Positions 12,740 to 26,000 of a stretch of DNA of 64,000 bases are shown piece after piece. Location: assembly GCA_904063045.1 (NCBI GenBank), contig CAJFCJ010000005.1, positions 3,528,165 to 3,592,164 of the forward strand. The letters are read 5' to 3'. The number at the start of each line of letters is the position of its first letter. Positions within the stretch are counted from its first letter, which is position 1. Position numbers and translations under genes: made by a program. The notes beneath the pieces were generated by a model that worked only from the letters and a program-made list of their open reading frames with translations, was not told the DNA's origin and did no database searches. This DNA is from Dimorphilus gyrociliatus. Taxonomy: Eukaryota > Annelida > Polychaeta > Dinophilidae.

Positions 12740-13892
12740 TCAATTTCTACCACAAAGTAAAAAAACAGGCCACTCAACCGTGAAAGTAACGTTAGTCGGT
12801 ATGTTCTCTTCTTGAAGTGTTTCTTCAAATCTGTCGTTTTGTAAATAATAAATATAAACTATTCAAATTATTATTGTAATAAAACAAAAGAAACTTGAAT
12901 ATACCTTGAACGGAATAATTTTAATGGATCTGTTTTCCTGTTGGCTACGTAATTTCTATAAAATGACCATGAACCTAAATATCCTGCATAATCATCTAGA
13001 TTCATTGATTTGTTAGTTTTCATTGAGTTAATTCTGTAAATAAAAAATGAAGTTATTCTATAAATGAATCTCTTTTTAAAATAAATCTATTTAGTTTACC
13101 TTGTAAAATTGTTAAAAGGTAGTTCAAAATCTTTGTAATGATTGGCTACGTGATGAGTTGCCGGAGTTTTAAAATCATCCAATTCGTTAAAAAACTAAAA
13201 TAATAGGAAATTTCCAATTTTTTAATGATATTTCTTATTAAAGTCAATATTTAAGTTTTTATTTACCGTTAATCTAAAATCATTCAATTTTGAATTAACA
13301 TGGTCATCGAATTCTGCGACGAATGGTAATGCGTAGCTAAATACAGCAAGACATCCTCCAGGAACTAGAACTCTTTTAACTTCTTTATAAAAGTTTTCGA
13401 AAGGCTCAAAGAAGTGAAAAGCCGTTCCAGCAAAGATTAACGAAACCGAATTATCTTCTGCAGGTAACTTTTCAAAACTTCCAACACTAAACAATTTATT
13501 GTTGTCATTAAAATTAGTATTTGTTGAATTAATTAATTAATAATTTGTCTACTTACGTAAATTCTACATTATCGTGTTCATTATTTCTTTTAGCCTCAAA
13601 GATTTGAGCTTCGCTTATGTCCAATCCAATAATACGGTCAAAGTGATTGGCCATTAATTTTGTACTTTGACCGGATCCACAGCCAACATCTATTGCCAGT
13701 TTCCTTGAAAATGGTTTCTCAAGCTGATTTCAAAGAATAATGTAATGATTTTTTAGTTTGATGATTTAATTTCACCTTTTCATCGATAAATTGAAGAATT
13801 TCTTTAGCCAAAGATTCTGGATAAGTCGGTCTGAAAGTATGATAGGCTTTTGCTACATCTTTATCTGCGTAGAGTGTCTCATACATGCTCAT
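12740..13892 (-). CDS. SAM-dependent methyltransferase, class I, copy 2
   Basis: Six exons: 13776-13892, 13557-13723, 13267-13486, 13100-13194, 12905-13033 and 12740-12830. They total 819 bases (272 aa), the same length and intron phases as copy 1. The start MSMYETLYADKDVAKAYHTF aligns with copy 1, and RPTYP follows. Motif I is IDVGCGSGQST, the acidic post-I strand is LDIS, and the motif III-like block is KRVLVPGGCLAVFSY. It ends EWPVFLLCGRN. The first 23 bases of coding sequence and everything upstream are part of the left 645-bp inverted repeat, so the promoter of this gene also exists as an inverted copy at 16278-16922. Substrate unknown. Confidence 0.86.
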
Positions 13893-14514
13893 TTTCTTCT
13901 TTAAACAATTTTGAAACAAAGTAAAAATATCTTAAAAGTCGGTTTTCAAAAATGTTTAGGAGAAACAGGAGAACAGCAAATGACTGATTTGTAAAGTGAA
14001 CTGGAAGATCTTTGGCTATATATGTTTTCATATTCAAAAGATTTCTTTAAAAATTTATTTTTCATCGGAATCTGTCTTTGAACACCGCTTTTGTTATTCA
14101 TAAAGCATAAACTTGGCAATTTAGTTGACAGATAGATCTAATAGATATTCTCTCTGTTCTTGCTGTTAGTTTAGAAAGAATATAATAACTAATTAACTTT
14201 TTTGTAACTTTTTAAAGATAGTTTAGTGCTTGTTTCTCGCTTTGAATAGTCTTTAATTTAAGTCGTAAATCTTGATGACACTGAATTCGGAATACGCAAA
14301 GGCGGTTGTTTTTTATAGGTCTAGGTAGGCATTGTGGTACTCTTTATAACGTTGGCAAAAACGAGGACTTGGCCCAGGATAACATTGACTATTCCGTAGA
14401 AGTGTCTTATATGATGGACAAGCTTGTGATGATGACTCATTCTCTATTCAAACTGTTCAAAAATTTTTGTCTTCAGTTCAGAAGTTTATTGAACGCAAAA
14501 TAAAGATGTCTTTT
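13870..14514 (+). repeat. Left arm of 645-bp inverted repeat
   Basis: This arm pairs with 16278-16922 in reverse complement: positions p and 30792-p correspond. By eye it is nearly identical, with one difference at 14501 (T here, A in the partner sense). It carries the start codon and upstream region of methyltransferase copy 2, plus an open stretch whose sense strand is + here and - in the partner. That stretch begins without ATG and has no recognised homology. The two arms enclose methyltransferase copy 3. Confidence 0.92.
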
Positions 14515-14787
14515 GAGCGTTCACTAAAAGACTAGATTAAGGATAGCTATTATCTTAAACTGTTACTTTTAATAGCAATTCCCTTTATTTTAGCTAAGAA
14601 AGAATATATAGTTATATATAGAAACATTCTTTTGCTTTTTCAATATTCAGCTATTTGTAACAAGTCTTCTTATATATGTTTTAATATTTATTCGCCATTT
14701 TCAATACGACTTTGAAAAGCGAATGGGAAGGTTTCGTATCTTATTCACAAATTCTATTCGAATGGTAAAACATCAAACTTTCTCCAG

Positions 14788-15855
14788 ATGATGTTTAGTA
14801 AACTTTTCAGAGGCTATAAACTCGCCGATTCTTTTAATTCTATTGAAAGCTTTTATAAAGAATCCTTAAGCTCAATAATTATTGAAACTATGAATACTAA
14901 CGTAATATTTACATTTTTGATAATAAGTTTATTTTATTGTTGTTTCTAAATAGATTGGCAATTTTCAATGCGAAAATATAGCAGTTAACATTGGATGCGG
15001 ATCCGGACAGAGCATTTGCCATATGAGTCAATATTTTCAAAAGATAATTGCAATTGATGAATCTGTAGATAACATAAAACGTGCTAAATGTATTAACAAA
15101 AATGAAAATGTTGAATTTGCGTAAGTTAATAAAATGACATTCCTAAATAAAATATTAGATAATTCATTTTCTTTTATTATAGAATTGGTAGTTTTGATCA
15201 GATACCAGCTGAAGATAATTCCGTATCATTAGTATATTGTGGAACGGCTGTTCATTGTTTTCAACCAATAGAAAAATTTTATATAGAGGCAAAAAGGGTT
15301 CTGGTACCTGGTGGATATATAATTATACCAACCAGTTCGCCATCAGTATTGGAGGAATCTTTAACTGAAAACGTAATTAATCGCATTAAAATAGTTTATA
15401 ATACACTTTATATATCTTTATTCAATATAAGTAAAACTTGACTACGTTTTAGATTATAAATAGAAGTTTGGTTATACTTAAAATAATACTCAGCTATATA
15501 ACGAAAGAATGGAATTTTTGTAAAATATCACAACAAGACAAAAAGTAAGTAAAAGATTACGAAATGTCAGCACTTTTTAACTAAAATATAATTGAAAAAA
15601 AAACAGGAATATTTCAGTTTTAAATAGCATCAATCACTTACGCAAAGCTTTTTCAATGGAGAAATGTTCAGATTTTCTAAAACGACCTGATCGAACGTAA
15701 ATATTATATTTTTTTAATATTTCATTATTTAACAATAGAATTAACTACAATACTTGTTTTAATGAAACACATATAGGGAACACAGTGAAAACGAAGATCA
15801 CGAATATAAGTGGCCAATTGCTATTGGACGAAAACTCTTAAGAGCTCAGAGATAA
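14788..15855 (+). CDS. SAM-dependent methyltransferase, class I, copy 3 (diverged)
   Basis: Six exons: 14788-14901, 14954-15120, 15183-15372, 15453-15544, 15607-15696 and 15777-15855. They sum to 732 bases, or 243 aa, with all splices in frame. The N-terminus MMFSKLFRGYKLADSFNSIE aligns with copy 1 but has lost the FRPTYP motif. Motif I is kept as NIGCGSGQSI, the acidic post-I residue as AIDES, and the PGG block as RVLVPGGYIIIPTS. It is about 29 residues shorter than copies 1 and 2, mainly after the PGG block. The opposite orientation and flanking inverted arms suggest it moved in a rearrangement. The frame is intact, so it is annotated as a gene, but altered activity is possible. Confidence 0.72.
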
Positions 15856-16277
15856 ATATATATTTCCATGTGTTGTTTTATACATTTTTTATAACTATAT
15901 ATCTTAGTCTTATATTTGCATTCTAATATATTTAAAGTATAATTTACATTAAAATCATACATTTAAATAAATTCTAAAAGTAATACAACATTTTAACAAT
16001 ATTATTATAAAAGCAAATTGTCAATTATTACATTTCTTCTCAATGGCAACGTTTCATAGATTTGTTGAAAAAAGAAAGTACATTCTCAAATTCCTTTGAT
16101 CAAAAACGTAACGCCCAGTGACATTGAAAAATTATTTAATATACTATACTATAATATCAAGTGAATATCATATTCGATCTACTATTATAAGATAATAAAA
16201 GTAGAATGACTTTCTTCATTTCTCTTGTAATAAAGTGCCAATGTGACATCGATAAATATTTTAAACTAACCGTTTTT
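15856..16277. other. Gene-free spacer between methyltransferase copy 3 and right inverted arm
   Basis: About 420 bases of AT-rich sequence include the 3' flank of copy 3, with AATAAA words near 15966. No gene or repeat was recognised. Confidence 0.4.
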
Positions 16278-16922
16278 AAAAGACATCTTTTTTTTGCGTT
16301 CAATAAACTTCTGAACTGAAGACAAAAATTTTTGAACAGTTTGAATAGAGAATGAGTCATCATCACAAGCTTGTCCATCATATAAGACACTTCTACGGAA
16401 TAGTCAATGTTATCCTGGGCCAAGTCCTCGTTTTTGCCAACGTTATAAAGAGTACCACAATGCCTACCTAGACCTATAAAAAACAACCGCCTTTGCGTAT
16501 TCCGAATTCAGTGTCATCAAGATTTACGACTTAAATTAAAGACTATTCAAAGCGAGAAACAAACACTAAACTATCTTTAAAAAGTTACAAAAAAGTTAAT
16601 TAGTTATTATATTCTTTCTAAACTAACAGCAAGAACAGAGAGAATATCTATTAGATCTATCTGTCAACTAAATTGCCAAGTTTATGCTTTATGAATAACA
16701 AAAGCGGTGTTCAAAGACAGATTCCGATGAAAAATAAATTTTTAAAGAAATCTTTTGAATATGAAAACATATATAGCCAAAGATCTTCCAGTTCACTTTA
16801 CAAATCAGTCATTTGCTGTTCTCCTGTTTCTCCTAAACATTTTTGAAAACCGACTTTTAAGATATTTTTACTTTGTTTCAAAATTGTTTAAAGAAGAAAA
16901 TGAGCATGTATGAGACACTCTA
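16278..16922 (-). repeat. Right arm of 645-bp inverted repeat
   Basis: This is the reverse complement of 13870-14514. On the + strand it carries a second copy of the methyltransferase copy 2 start codon at 16900-16902. That frame reads MSMYETL and then stops at TAA where the arm joins other sequence, so it is a promoter plus first codons without a gene. Confidence 0.92.
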
Positions 16923-17002
16923 AAACGACCTGATCAAACGTAAATATTATATTTTTTTAATATTTCATTATTTAACAATAGAATTAACTACAATACTTGT
17001 TT
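16919..17002 (+). repeat. 84-bp direct duplicate of methyltransferase copy 3 exon 5 / intron 5
   Basis: This repeats 15676-15759 in direct orientation at an offset of 1243, with a single visible difference (G at 15695, A here). It begins inside the last bases of the right inverted arm, and the overlap of a few bases (TCTAAAACG-like) is microhomology. The fragment has no function of its own. Confidence 0.9.
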
Positions 17003-17088
17003 ATTTATGGATATACTGTATATTATATCATATATCTTCTAATATTTACAATAATATTAATAAACGTGTCCTTTTTATTGTCAATTAA

Positions 17089-20000
17089 TTAATCCGTATT
17101 AAGAGTAAGACATACTCCTTGCAATACCCACAAACTAGGATGTTCAGCCGTAAAGAGATCAGCTTCAAATACTAGGCCAACACCCATAGCGTTTCTACGT
17201 TGTGATGTAACATATACCGGTGTTTTGAAAGTATTTTGTAATTTTAGTCTATGTGCTTCTATTGGAATCACTTTTAGAACAGGTAATTCTTGAATAAGCT
17301 CTTTAGGACGTTGCCTTATTAAGCAGCCTTTTTGTGCATCCCATCCCGCTCCTTCTAGATATAATCCTGAAACGAAACATCCTTGATGAGCCCTCTCTGA
17401 GACATCGTCGGCAGAAGCATGTTTTGTAACTGTGGTATAGAGTGTTGATTTATCTAATGGCCATCCATTCTTACGGCAAGTTGCTTGAACGAGAGCAGTT
17501 AGATATGATTCTGGAATATGTAGACCGGATAGCCACATTACGGCGGGTTCATTTTCTTCAACCCATTTGAAATACTGCTGGTGGCGTCGTTCGAAATGTA
17601 TCATCCAATTAGCAAGAGATTTTCTCGTATCGGGAGCCAACTTTCTCCAAATTGATGGTATGACACCGTTATATAGCGATTTAGAAAGATCATCCAATTC
17701 CGAACTCATGCCAACTTCACCTTTCAGCGCTCTCCTAAGAGTTGATAATGATTTATTCATACGGGAAATTAATCTATTAAATCTCTCAATTTCTTGTAAT
17801 AATACTACAGTTGTTGGCGTTATATCAATACCGTATTTCTTTCTTATTTTATCTAAATCAAATTCCTTTGGTAGTTTACCCAGAACATCTTGCGCAACCT
17901 TATCCATATATTCTTCTCTAGAAATACCTCCTCCGGTATCGCCTGTTTGAGGTTGTAGCTCGACTAATTGAGTCCACATTTCACGGGCTGCTTCTGTATA
18001 ATATCCAATTTCGGCGTTGGGATGTAAGCCAAATACTTCTGGAGTATTCGACAGCGGTAAAGTTTCAATATAATCAACATAGGTGTCTCTTGTTGGGGAA
18101 ATATCTTCGACGCCAGTTGGTATTTTGTAATCAACTTCATCATTAGTATAGAAATGGAAAGGTTGGAAAGTGTCAAAGATGAAATCTCCCATATATTCAT
18201 CCATATAAGTGTTCAATATACGCCTGTCAAAGTTGTCGATAGCCCTTCCACCATACATAACTTCTCCGATAAGGTACTTTAAGCTTCCCCAAGGAATTTT
18301 TGAATCCTTATTTTCAATAGCTTTTGTAAGATAGGTTCGTAGAATCTCCATACAAACTTGAAAGTCCGATTCGTTAAAGTCGTATCCAACGTTCCAACCA
18401 ATCTTACCATACTTTCTTCTCTCTTGAACTACAGCATGGAAGAAAGCCAAATCAAACACCAAGGCTGAAAATGAATCGTGGGGACAATCGGACAATGATT
18501 GAGCAGTAATCTTAAAGTAGGTATTTCTCATATTTAATTTCAATCCATTAGGTGGTTCTGTAACAACTTTTAGAGATCTCTGGAGGATACCAATCGGAAA
18601 ACTTGGTGTTGGATCCGTTGTCAACCATAATCTAAAATCTGGATGGGGTTTTGATAATTTTTCTAGTTGTTTCTCCAATTCTCTTAACCATTTAATCAAC
18701 AAATGACAATTTTGTAAGAGAAGCCATTGTCCTCTAGCAATAGCTGTTTCCAAGAGGTTCATAGCTAACTTTTCTTGACCTTGACCCAAAGATAGATATT
18801 TTAATCTATTACTGCCAAAACCGGTACGTTCAGCTAATTTCATAAGATCGGAAGTTGGATCGGATCCAGCGCTGAGTATGAAAACAATCGGAGATGTTGG
18901 TGTTGATTGTTCAAAGATACTCTCAAAGCTGATAATCGGGGGTGTGACATATTTTTCTCCCATAATCTTCGTTACGTACTCGGTAACTGCTCTATAAATT
19001 CTGTCTACTCTCATACAACGTAACAGCATCAACTTGTGGAAATCGTTAATTGAATTATATTTTGATGGGAAAGATACAGATTCCGGAGAGTCATGATTAA
19101 ACCAATTTTTCCAGGTTTTTTCATCTTTTTCAATATCGTCTAATAAGTTTGCGAAAACATCGGGTAAAACTTCGGAAAGCCTTACACAATCTTCCCATCC
19201 CTCTTCCGGAAACCAAGAATATGGCTTCTTTCTCTTACTCTTCTCAAGAGCTATGTTACCTTTAATGAAAAAGTCTAATTCCTCTTGTTTAACTCTCATT
19301 TCATCCATTTCCAATTTAACCGTTATTTGAAAAGAGAAAAGTAACTTATGCTTTTCAAAAATTCCAGTACAGCCGTAATTATAGACATTATGTGTTAAAG
19401 TATCCATAATATTCCTTAATCTCTTCGGAACAACCGTATCTGGCATACTCTTCTTTAGAGAAAACTCGAAAACATCTAAATAAGATGACAACGAGTACTG
19501 ATACATGCTATTAATTATAGACATTTCCGACAAGACAAAGAAGAGAATAGCCCCGCGTTTAGCTGCAGGCCTATAGCCATCTCTTGTTTTATCAATTTCA
19601 CTTGCAGTTTTGGCTCCTAATTTCAATTTTTCTGCAACTTCTGAAGCTTTTGATTTGGTATTTTCTAAAGTGTTGATCAAATCAACATTGTCCAACATAT
19701 TTCCAGTAGATGTCGCCAATTCACGAAGTAAAGAATCTTCTAGGTCTTTCAATAGCCGTTTGTTGTCACTGGTTTCTTGAATAAGACGTTCTCTTTGCTC
19801 TTCTAGTTCTTTTCTTTCGAATTTTACTATAACACTCAACAATTGATCTTCTAAACCTTTCAATGTTACAGTATAGTTTATTACCATCGATTTACCAAAA
19901 ACATTTGGCGTATATTTTGGGTTGGATAGCTTTGTGTTCAAGTATAACCGGAAATTGGGATCATAGTCAACTTCTTTATCTCCTAGCATAATAAACTCCC

Positions 20001-23000
20001 TTCCAGTAGATCCCTTAATGTTTTTCTCGAGAACATTGTCAATTACGGGATCAATATACTCATCTACGTCTTTAAATAGGAAGGGAAATCCGTATTTGAT
20101 AGCTAACTCTAACTGTTTCAAGAAATCCGAATCGTTGAAAGTACAAACTTTCAGGTTGTTCTTCTCCTCTTTCTTTTTTATCCAATTGAGTGCTTGTTGT
20201 TGTGGATCAATACACATTGGGAATCTTGACGATCTCGTTGTTAGGATACCGTTTTGGATAGATAATTCATCGGGTGGAAGAGATTCTGATGTCCATCTAC
20301 TCATTTCAACATCATTTGTCAATACTGCTTCGAGCTTGAATGGATCACTTAAAGGAATGTCCTTGGTTCTTATATCACTTTGCCAATCTGAGTAGATCAT
20401 CTCTGTCCTAAATTCCCAACTGAAAGCGCCAACGTAGCTGAGGAAAGCTGATGACAACAGGCAATCTCCCAGTAATTTTATCCTTTGATCTTTTAAATCC
20501 TGTAAATCCTTGGTCCAACGCTCATTTTCAGACCCTAAGCCTGATATAAGTTTATCAGCAGCTATTAATCGACGTTCCATAATTGCAGCTTCATTCTCTA
20601 ATTGTTGCTTTTCCGACATAGCTTCCTCATACATCTTCTTTAGTCTGTTAAGTTCTTCTTCAATGTTTAATACTTCTGTGTTAATTTTTTCCAATTCTCT
20701 TTTAGCTTGGTTATAGGTTCTTTCTAATTTAGCTACTTTTTCACGTTTTGGTTTAACTTCTCTTGCAACTTCGCAATATCCTACAACAGCTTCTACAAAT
20801 TTTAACAATCCAGCACCAGCCTTAGAAACAGCTTTCATAGCGTCTACTGTCATATCATCGCCACTTTTCAAGAATGATTTTACTGTATTCACTTGTCTCA
20901 AACCGATATCGTCAACTTTCATGTTCTTTAGACTTGCTAAAAAGTTAGCTTCCGACATCATACCCTTAGCAGATTTCCATGATACCTCTTTTATACCTTT
21001 CATTACAACAATACATTCACAAACAGTTTGAACTGGCCTTGGAGGCTTTGCAAATGACCTAATTTCAGTTACATCGCCTTTTTCAAGATCATCGAGAGCA
21101 GCTCTAGCTGCTTCTAATGCGGGTAGAGCCTCTTTTAAAGCTTCTTCCGCTTCTGTTTTTTCAACATGAATGATTTTACTCTGTTCCTCAATTTCTTTTC
21201 CTTTAGCAACGGCAAGTGTTTTCTTCTCTTCTGCCATTGTCGTCTTTTCTGAAATGTCGGCCAAAAGCTGTTCGCAACTTTCGGTCTTTTCTTTGAGGAC
21301 CACCTTTTGAACAGCTAATTTTTCATTTAATTCGTTTAATTGTTCGCTAGCTTCCACCAATTTTGTCATACCACCGGATAAACGTTCACACTGAGATAAA
21401 ATGAATTTGTCTTTTTCATCCAATAATTTTAAATAGGTATTAATAAAGTCCAAGTAATGTTTTGGTGTTACGTAATTATTTCTACGAAGCTTTTGTTGAA
21501 ATGTTTTCGAATAAGTCCCTACTGAGTTGTGAACCATTACCATATGGCTAACAATTGATTCACGATGAATCTCCGGCACCAAAGGATTCTAATAGCAAAT
21601 ATATCAGTTAATTTTATACAATATGTCAATAGATAACTTACATCTAGCGATATCGACACGCTAGCAACAGCGTAAAGAGCCTGCTCTGGCCATGGAAAGA
21701 ACCAATCAATGGAGGCATTATTTACCATACCTGGGAAGTTACGGCATCTAGTTCTTAAGGTATCACCTACAGGTGACATAGCCATAACAACATGAAGGTT
21801 ATTGGCACATTTCGTAACAAAATATTGCCAGATAGCTTCTCTAGCTGGACCCATTCCAGCTGCATTTGCTTCATTTCTGATCTGACCAATGATAGCTTCT
21901 TTTTCGTCATCAGCGTAAAGAGCAGGTACCATTCCGGATGTTAGCATGTTATTAATTAATTCTAAGAAGCCTTCCTCCACAACATGTTGGTCTGTGAAGA
22001 GGAATGATACTTTCTTATTTTCCATACCCAATTTATTGTACAAAATTTTCAAATCATCCCGGAAATTGCTTTCACTGTATCCTCGGCTCAATGTTATCTC
22101 AAATACTTCACATCCAGCTGCAAATGATGACAAACGGCAAATACTCTGCTTTCCCGAACCGCCTACTCCTACTAGAAGAGCGTGACCTTGATCCATTCTT
22201 AAAACTCTATGGACTCTTGTTATGTGATCTAAGGCATCGTCAAACAAAACCATGTTCATAGGAGTATGCCTTTCGTTGTATTCTTCCAAAATTTCTTGGA
22301 AAAGCGCTTTAGCGGCATCAAAATCTTGAATATCTTCGTATAAGCGAGGTTCAGCCTCTTCAAGAGTATTCCTATAATCCCCAAACAATATTGGATCTCT
22401 CATAACGTATTCTTTTAACGGCTTGAAATTTTCTTCTATCTGCGTAATCACTCGCTCCTGGACGAGTTTCTTATCGTCTTCAGAGATGAGACGATCAAAT
22501 ACAACTCTCATACATTCATTTCTCCATACCCTAATAAATTGATCTTGTCTACTGTAGCAATCTGGGGTTGTCAAGCACAAACCATTGTAAATCCTAGATA
22601 AATCTCTAAGATTAAAGATATAATGGAATTTTGATGGTGTAGGTGGAAGATCTTGGATGATATTTCTGGAAAAAGAGATTAAACAATTGATATATTAATG
22701 ATAAAAATAAACAAAGAGCTATATCAATTATTATACATACTTGTATATCTCCATTGTCATTTTTGTAATGTTAGGAACAATATCTTGAATATCTTGGGAG
22801 AAAGGTATAACGTGACCTTGCAAGATGGAATTATAGATCAAAAAGAGTGACTCGTCAGATGGGAAAGTCATGTTTATAACCGAGAATAATGATATAAATC
22901 TTGGATCAACATCATTTCTACCACCTCCTGGTTTACCCATTGCAGCTAACCATCCAATATCTTTCATTTTCTTCCAATTTAATTCTTTACCTCTGTCATA

Positions 23001-26000
23001 GCAACCTTGACGTTCCAAAAGTAATTTGAGTAGGGCAATAGGCTGTTGGGTACCATATTCATCCACCTGAGGCATATTCATATCATCTACAAACACGATT
23101 AGACGTTTGCCTGGTGGAGGACCGTATGTGTCCTTTGTACGCTTTTCTACGTTAGCTTCCAAATTTCTTTGAACATCTAGTGAAGTTGTTCTGCTAGAAA
23201 AGTTCATATTGAGTAGTAGATGAGTTTCACCGTCCAACGTTCTCAAATAATCAGCAGTGGTAGCAGTTTTGGAGGTACCTGTATCTCCTACAAGTAAAAT
23301 ACTCTTTTGCATTTCCAGATGAAGTTTCAGGAGCCATGTTGCTCTTACAGTATCAACAGTAGGAACGAGAATCTCATTAAATTTCCTTGCGGGATCATGG
23401 GTGTATTTTGTTACCTTCTTCAGCCATGGAACCCATACGTTCTGTTCTTGGTCAAAGAAATATTCGAAAAGAGTTGGTTGATTGGTTGGTAATTCTCCAG
23501 CTTTAGCAAGTTTTTCTTCATCATCCACTGATGTTATAGAGGCTATATATTTCACATGGTTGTCAAACTTGACACGACCATCTTCTAGTAAGGCTGCTCC
23601 TAAACTCCAGTACATACATTGCAAAAATGTAGCTTCAGTGACATCAGGATTATCAGTTGGCTGTAAAAGGGCATCTAACATTTGACAGAGTTGTGTAACC
23701 ATATTTAAGTTTGTTAATGGTACAATTGTTTTCAATTTTGATGCTTGTTTTCCATCAACTATTCCCTCTATAATCATATCAATACACGAATCCACGTATT
23801 TATTGAATAATCGGGATAGCTCCTTCCTTTCTTCTTCATTTTCTCTTTTGCCAACCCATTTTTCCCAGAATGGTTTATAACCTAAATTCTTAGGATCAAC
23901 GAAAACCATACCACAACGAGAAATTGTTGCGGGAGAGGCGTACTGCAAATCGTAAACTTCAAATAGTAGAGCACAGTGTTTTTGTAATCTTATACGTTCA
24001 CCGTTGGCTAATGTAAGCAATCTATTGTCGTCCATAACGGAGTTCATGTTTTCAACCCATAAGGCATCAACGTCACCATCAAAAACAATGTACTTTCTTT
24101 CATTCTTGTCTGTTGGTTTATTTATTTCTCTGAAGATATTTGATAACAGACCGTCTGTCCAATCTCTAGTGTTTGGATCTAATACTCCGTATAATTCAAC
24201 AACTGGTCTCTCCTTTGGGTTTATGGTAAATAATTTTGTTGTTAAGTTCAGTTTTGTTTGAGCTTGTGCCAAAGTGTTAATAACAACTGACTTTCCACCT
24301 CCGGTTGGTCCTACGACCATAGTTGTATGTCTAGTCATCATTGTTTCGTACAATTGTACAACTTTATCTACTTGGATTGGTAGCATAACGTATCTGTTGT
24401 CCTCAAGAACACTTTCAACAGCATCGTTAAAGTTAGGATATCTAACACGAGGGCAGTCGAGCCCAGGAAATAAATCTCCGATTAGACCCAAAAATAGTGG
24501 AACGTCTTCAAAGACGAATTTTGGTAAGTTCATATCTCTTAAAGCTCTCATAAGTACAACATTTTCTGGGAGTTCTGAAGCAGTTCTCTTCAATTCACCT
24601 GCCATTACGAGAACAGATTTTAAGGCTCTTAAGCCAAAATCGTAATGGTACTGCTTAGACAATTGTTCTTTAGCCAATTTATATAAAACTGTCATTTTCT
24701 TAGCAAGGACCTATACAATAAATGATTTAATTGAATAATTAATACCTCTTGATTAGATTTTATGTTTAGAAATTTACCTTAGCCATAAGGAAACCTTCTG
24801 AAAACAACATAATTTCGCAAATCTGTTGTAAATCTGGTACAATAACTACAACAGGTCGGAAAAGGGCTTTAACAGATTCTGGTAATTCAGTTCTGCCAGC
24901 ATAACCAGGATTCATAGTAATAAAAATACCGACACGATTATCCATTTTAATTTCTCCACCTTCGAACTGTTAAATAGATTATTTTATGTAAAATTGTACT
25001 TCATTCAATAGATATACAATTTAATAAAATAACTTACGAAAAATTGCTTTAATTTCATAATTAAAGCATTTCTAATTGTTGTTAATTGGGTGGAAATAAC
25101 AGAAAGTACAGAGACATCTATTCTGTTAAATTCGTCAAAGCATCCCCAAGCGCCGCATTGACAAAGACCAGAGAATATTTTACCTACAGCCTTATAATCC
25201 ATACCTTCACCGCAATTTGTTACTACGCAAAGTAATCCTAAAGCTTTTGCTAAATCTTTAGTTGTTTCAGTTTTTCCTGTACCAGCTGGTCCTGCTGGTG
25301 CTCCTCCAAGATTCATAGAGAGTGCTTGAGTTAAAGTGAGGTAAATACGGTCGGTTAAGGGTGTAATAACTAAACGACCATTTAATCCCATGTATTCGTA
25401 ACCATAGCCAAACGTTCCTGTACATTGTTTAACAATTAATTCATCTGGTTCTCTATCCCAATAAAATCTAAGCTGGCTCTCCCATTCGAATTCTCTCGCG
25501 TCCATAATGCTATCTCGTACGAAACTGTCAATAATATCTCTGGCGTGAACATCAATAATAAGTACAGAGTTGAATTTCTTTCGTTCATTGGATGTCATTG
25601 GAGATCTAACTTTAACTACTAAACCGTCAATTTGTCCGTGTAGTTTTTTAGCATAGTCTTTCATTGCAGTTTTAACACCCTTCTTAACTTTTCTGAACAC
25701 ATCTTCAACTTCCCATGTCCACCATACTTGATTACCAGCTAGACAAACCATACCTTGATATTCAAGCATCCAATCAACTCTATTTCTGCCTTCGGCGCAG
25801 TAGGTAAATATGGCTTCTTTTGTAATGAGTCTGTTTGTTCTTCGCATTTCTTCCAATACATTTGTCATCCAATCTTCCACTCTACCGTCGGCGGCAATAG
25901 GAGTTCTGAAAAGCATTTCTTCTCCTTCACCAGAAATCATACCCTGAGCTATCATATCGTTGTTAGGAGATTTTGAGAATTTCAATGCCGAAATATTATC

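Noticed and set aside
14306-14503. Open frame in the inverted repeat, longer (109 residues) in the other arm at 16157-16486
   Set aside because: No ATG start, no homology recognised, and its two versions differ only because of one base; kept as part of the repeat, not as a gene.
24274-24645. Plus-strand open frames across the dynein gene (also 17567-17950, 20018-20395, 26632-26988)
   Set aside because: All are antisense to well-supported dynein exons.
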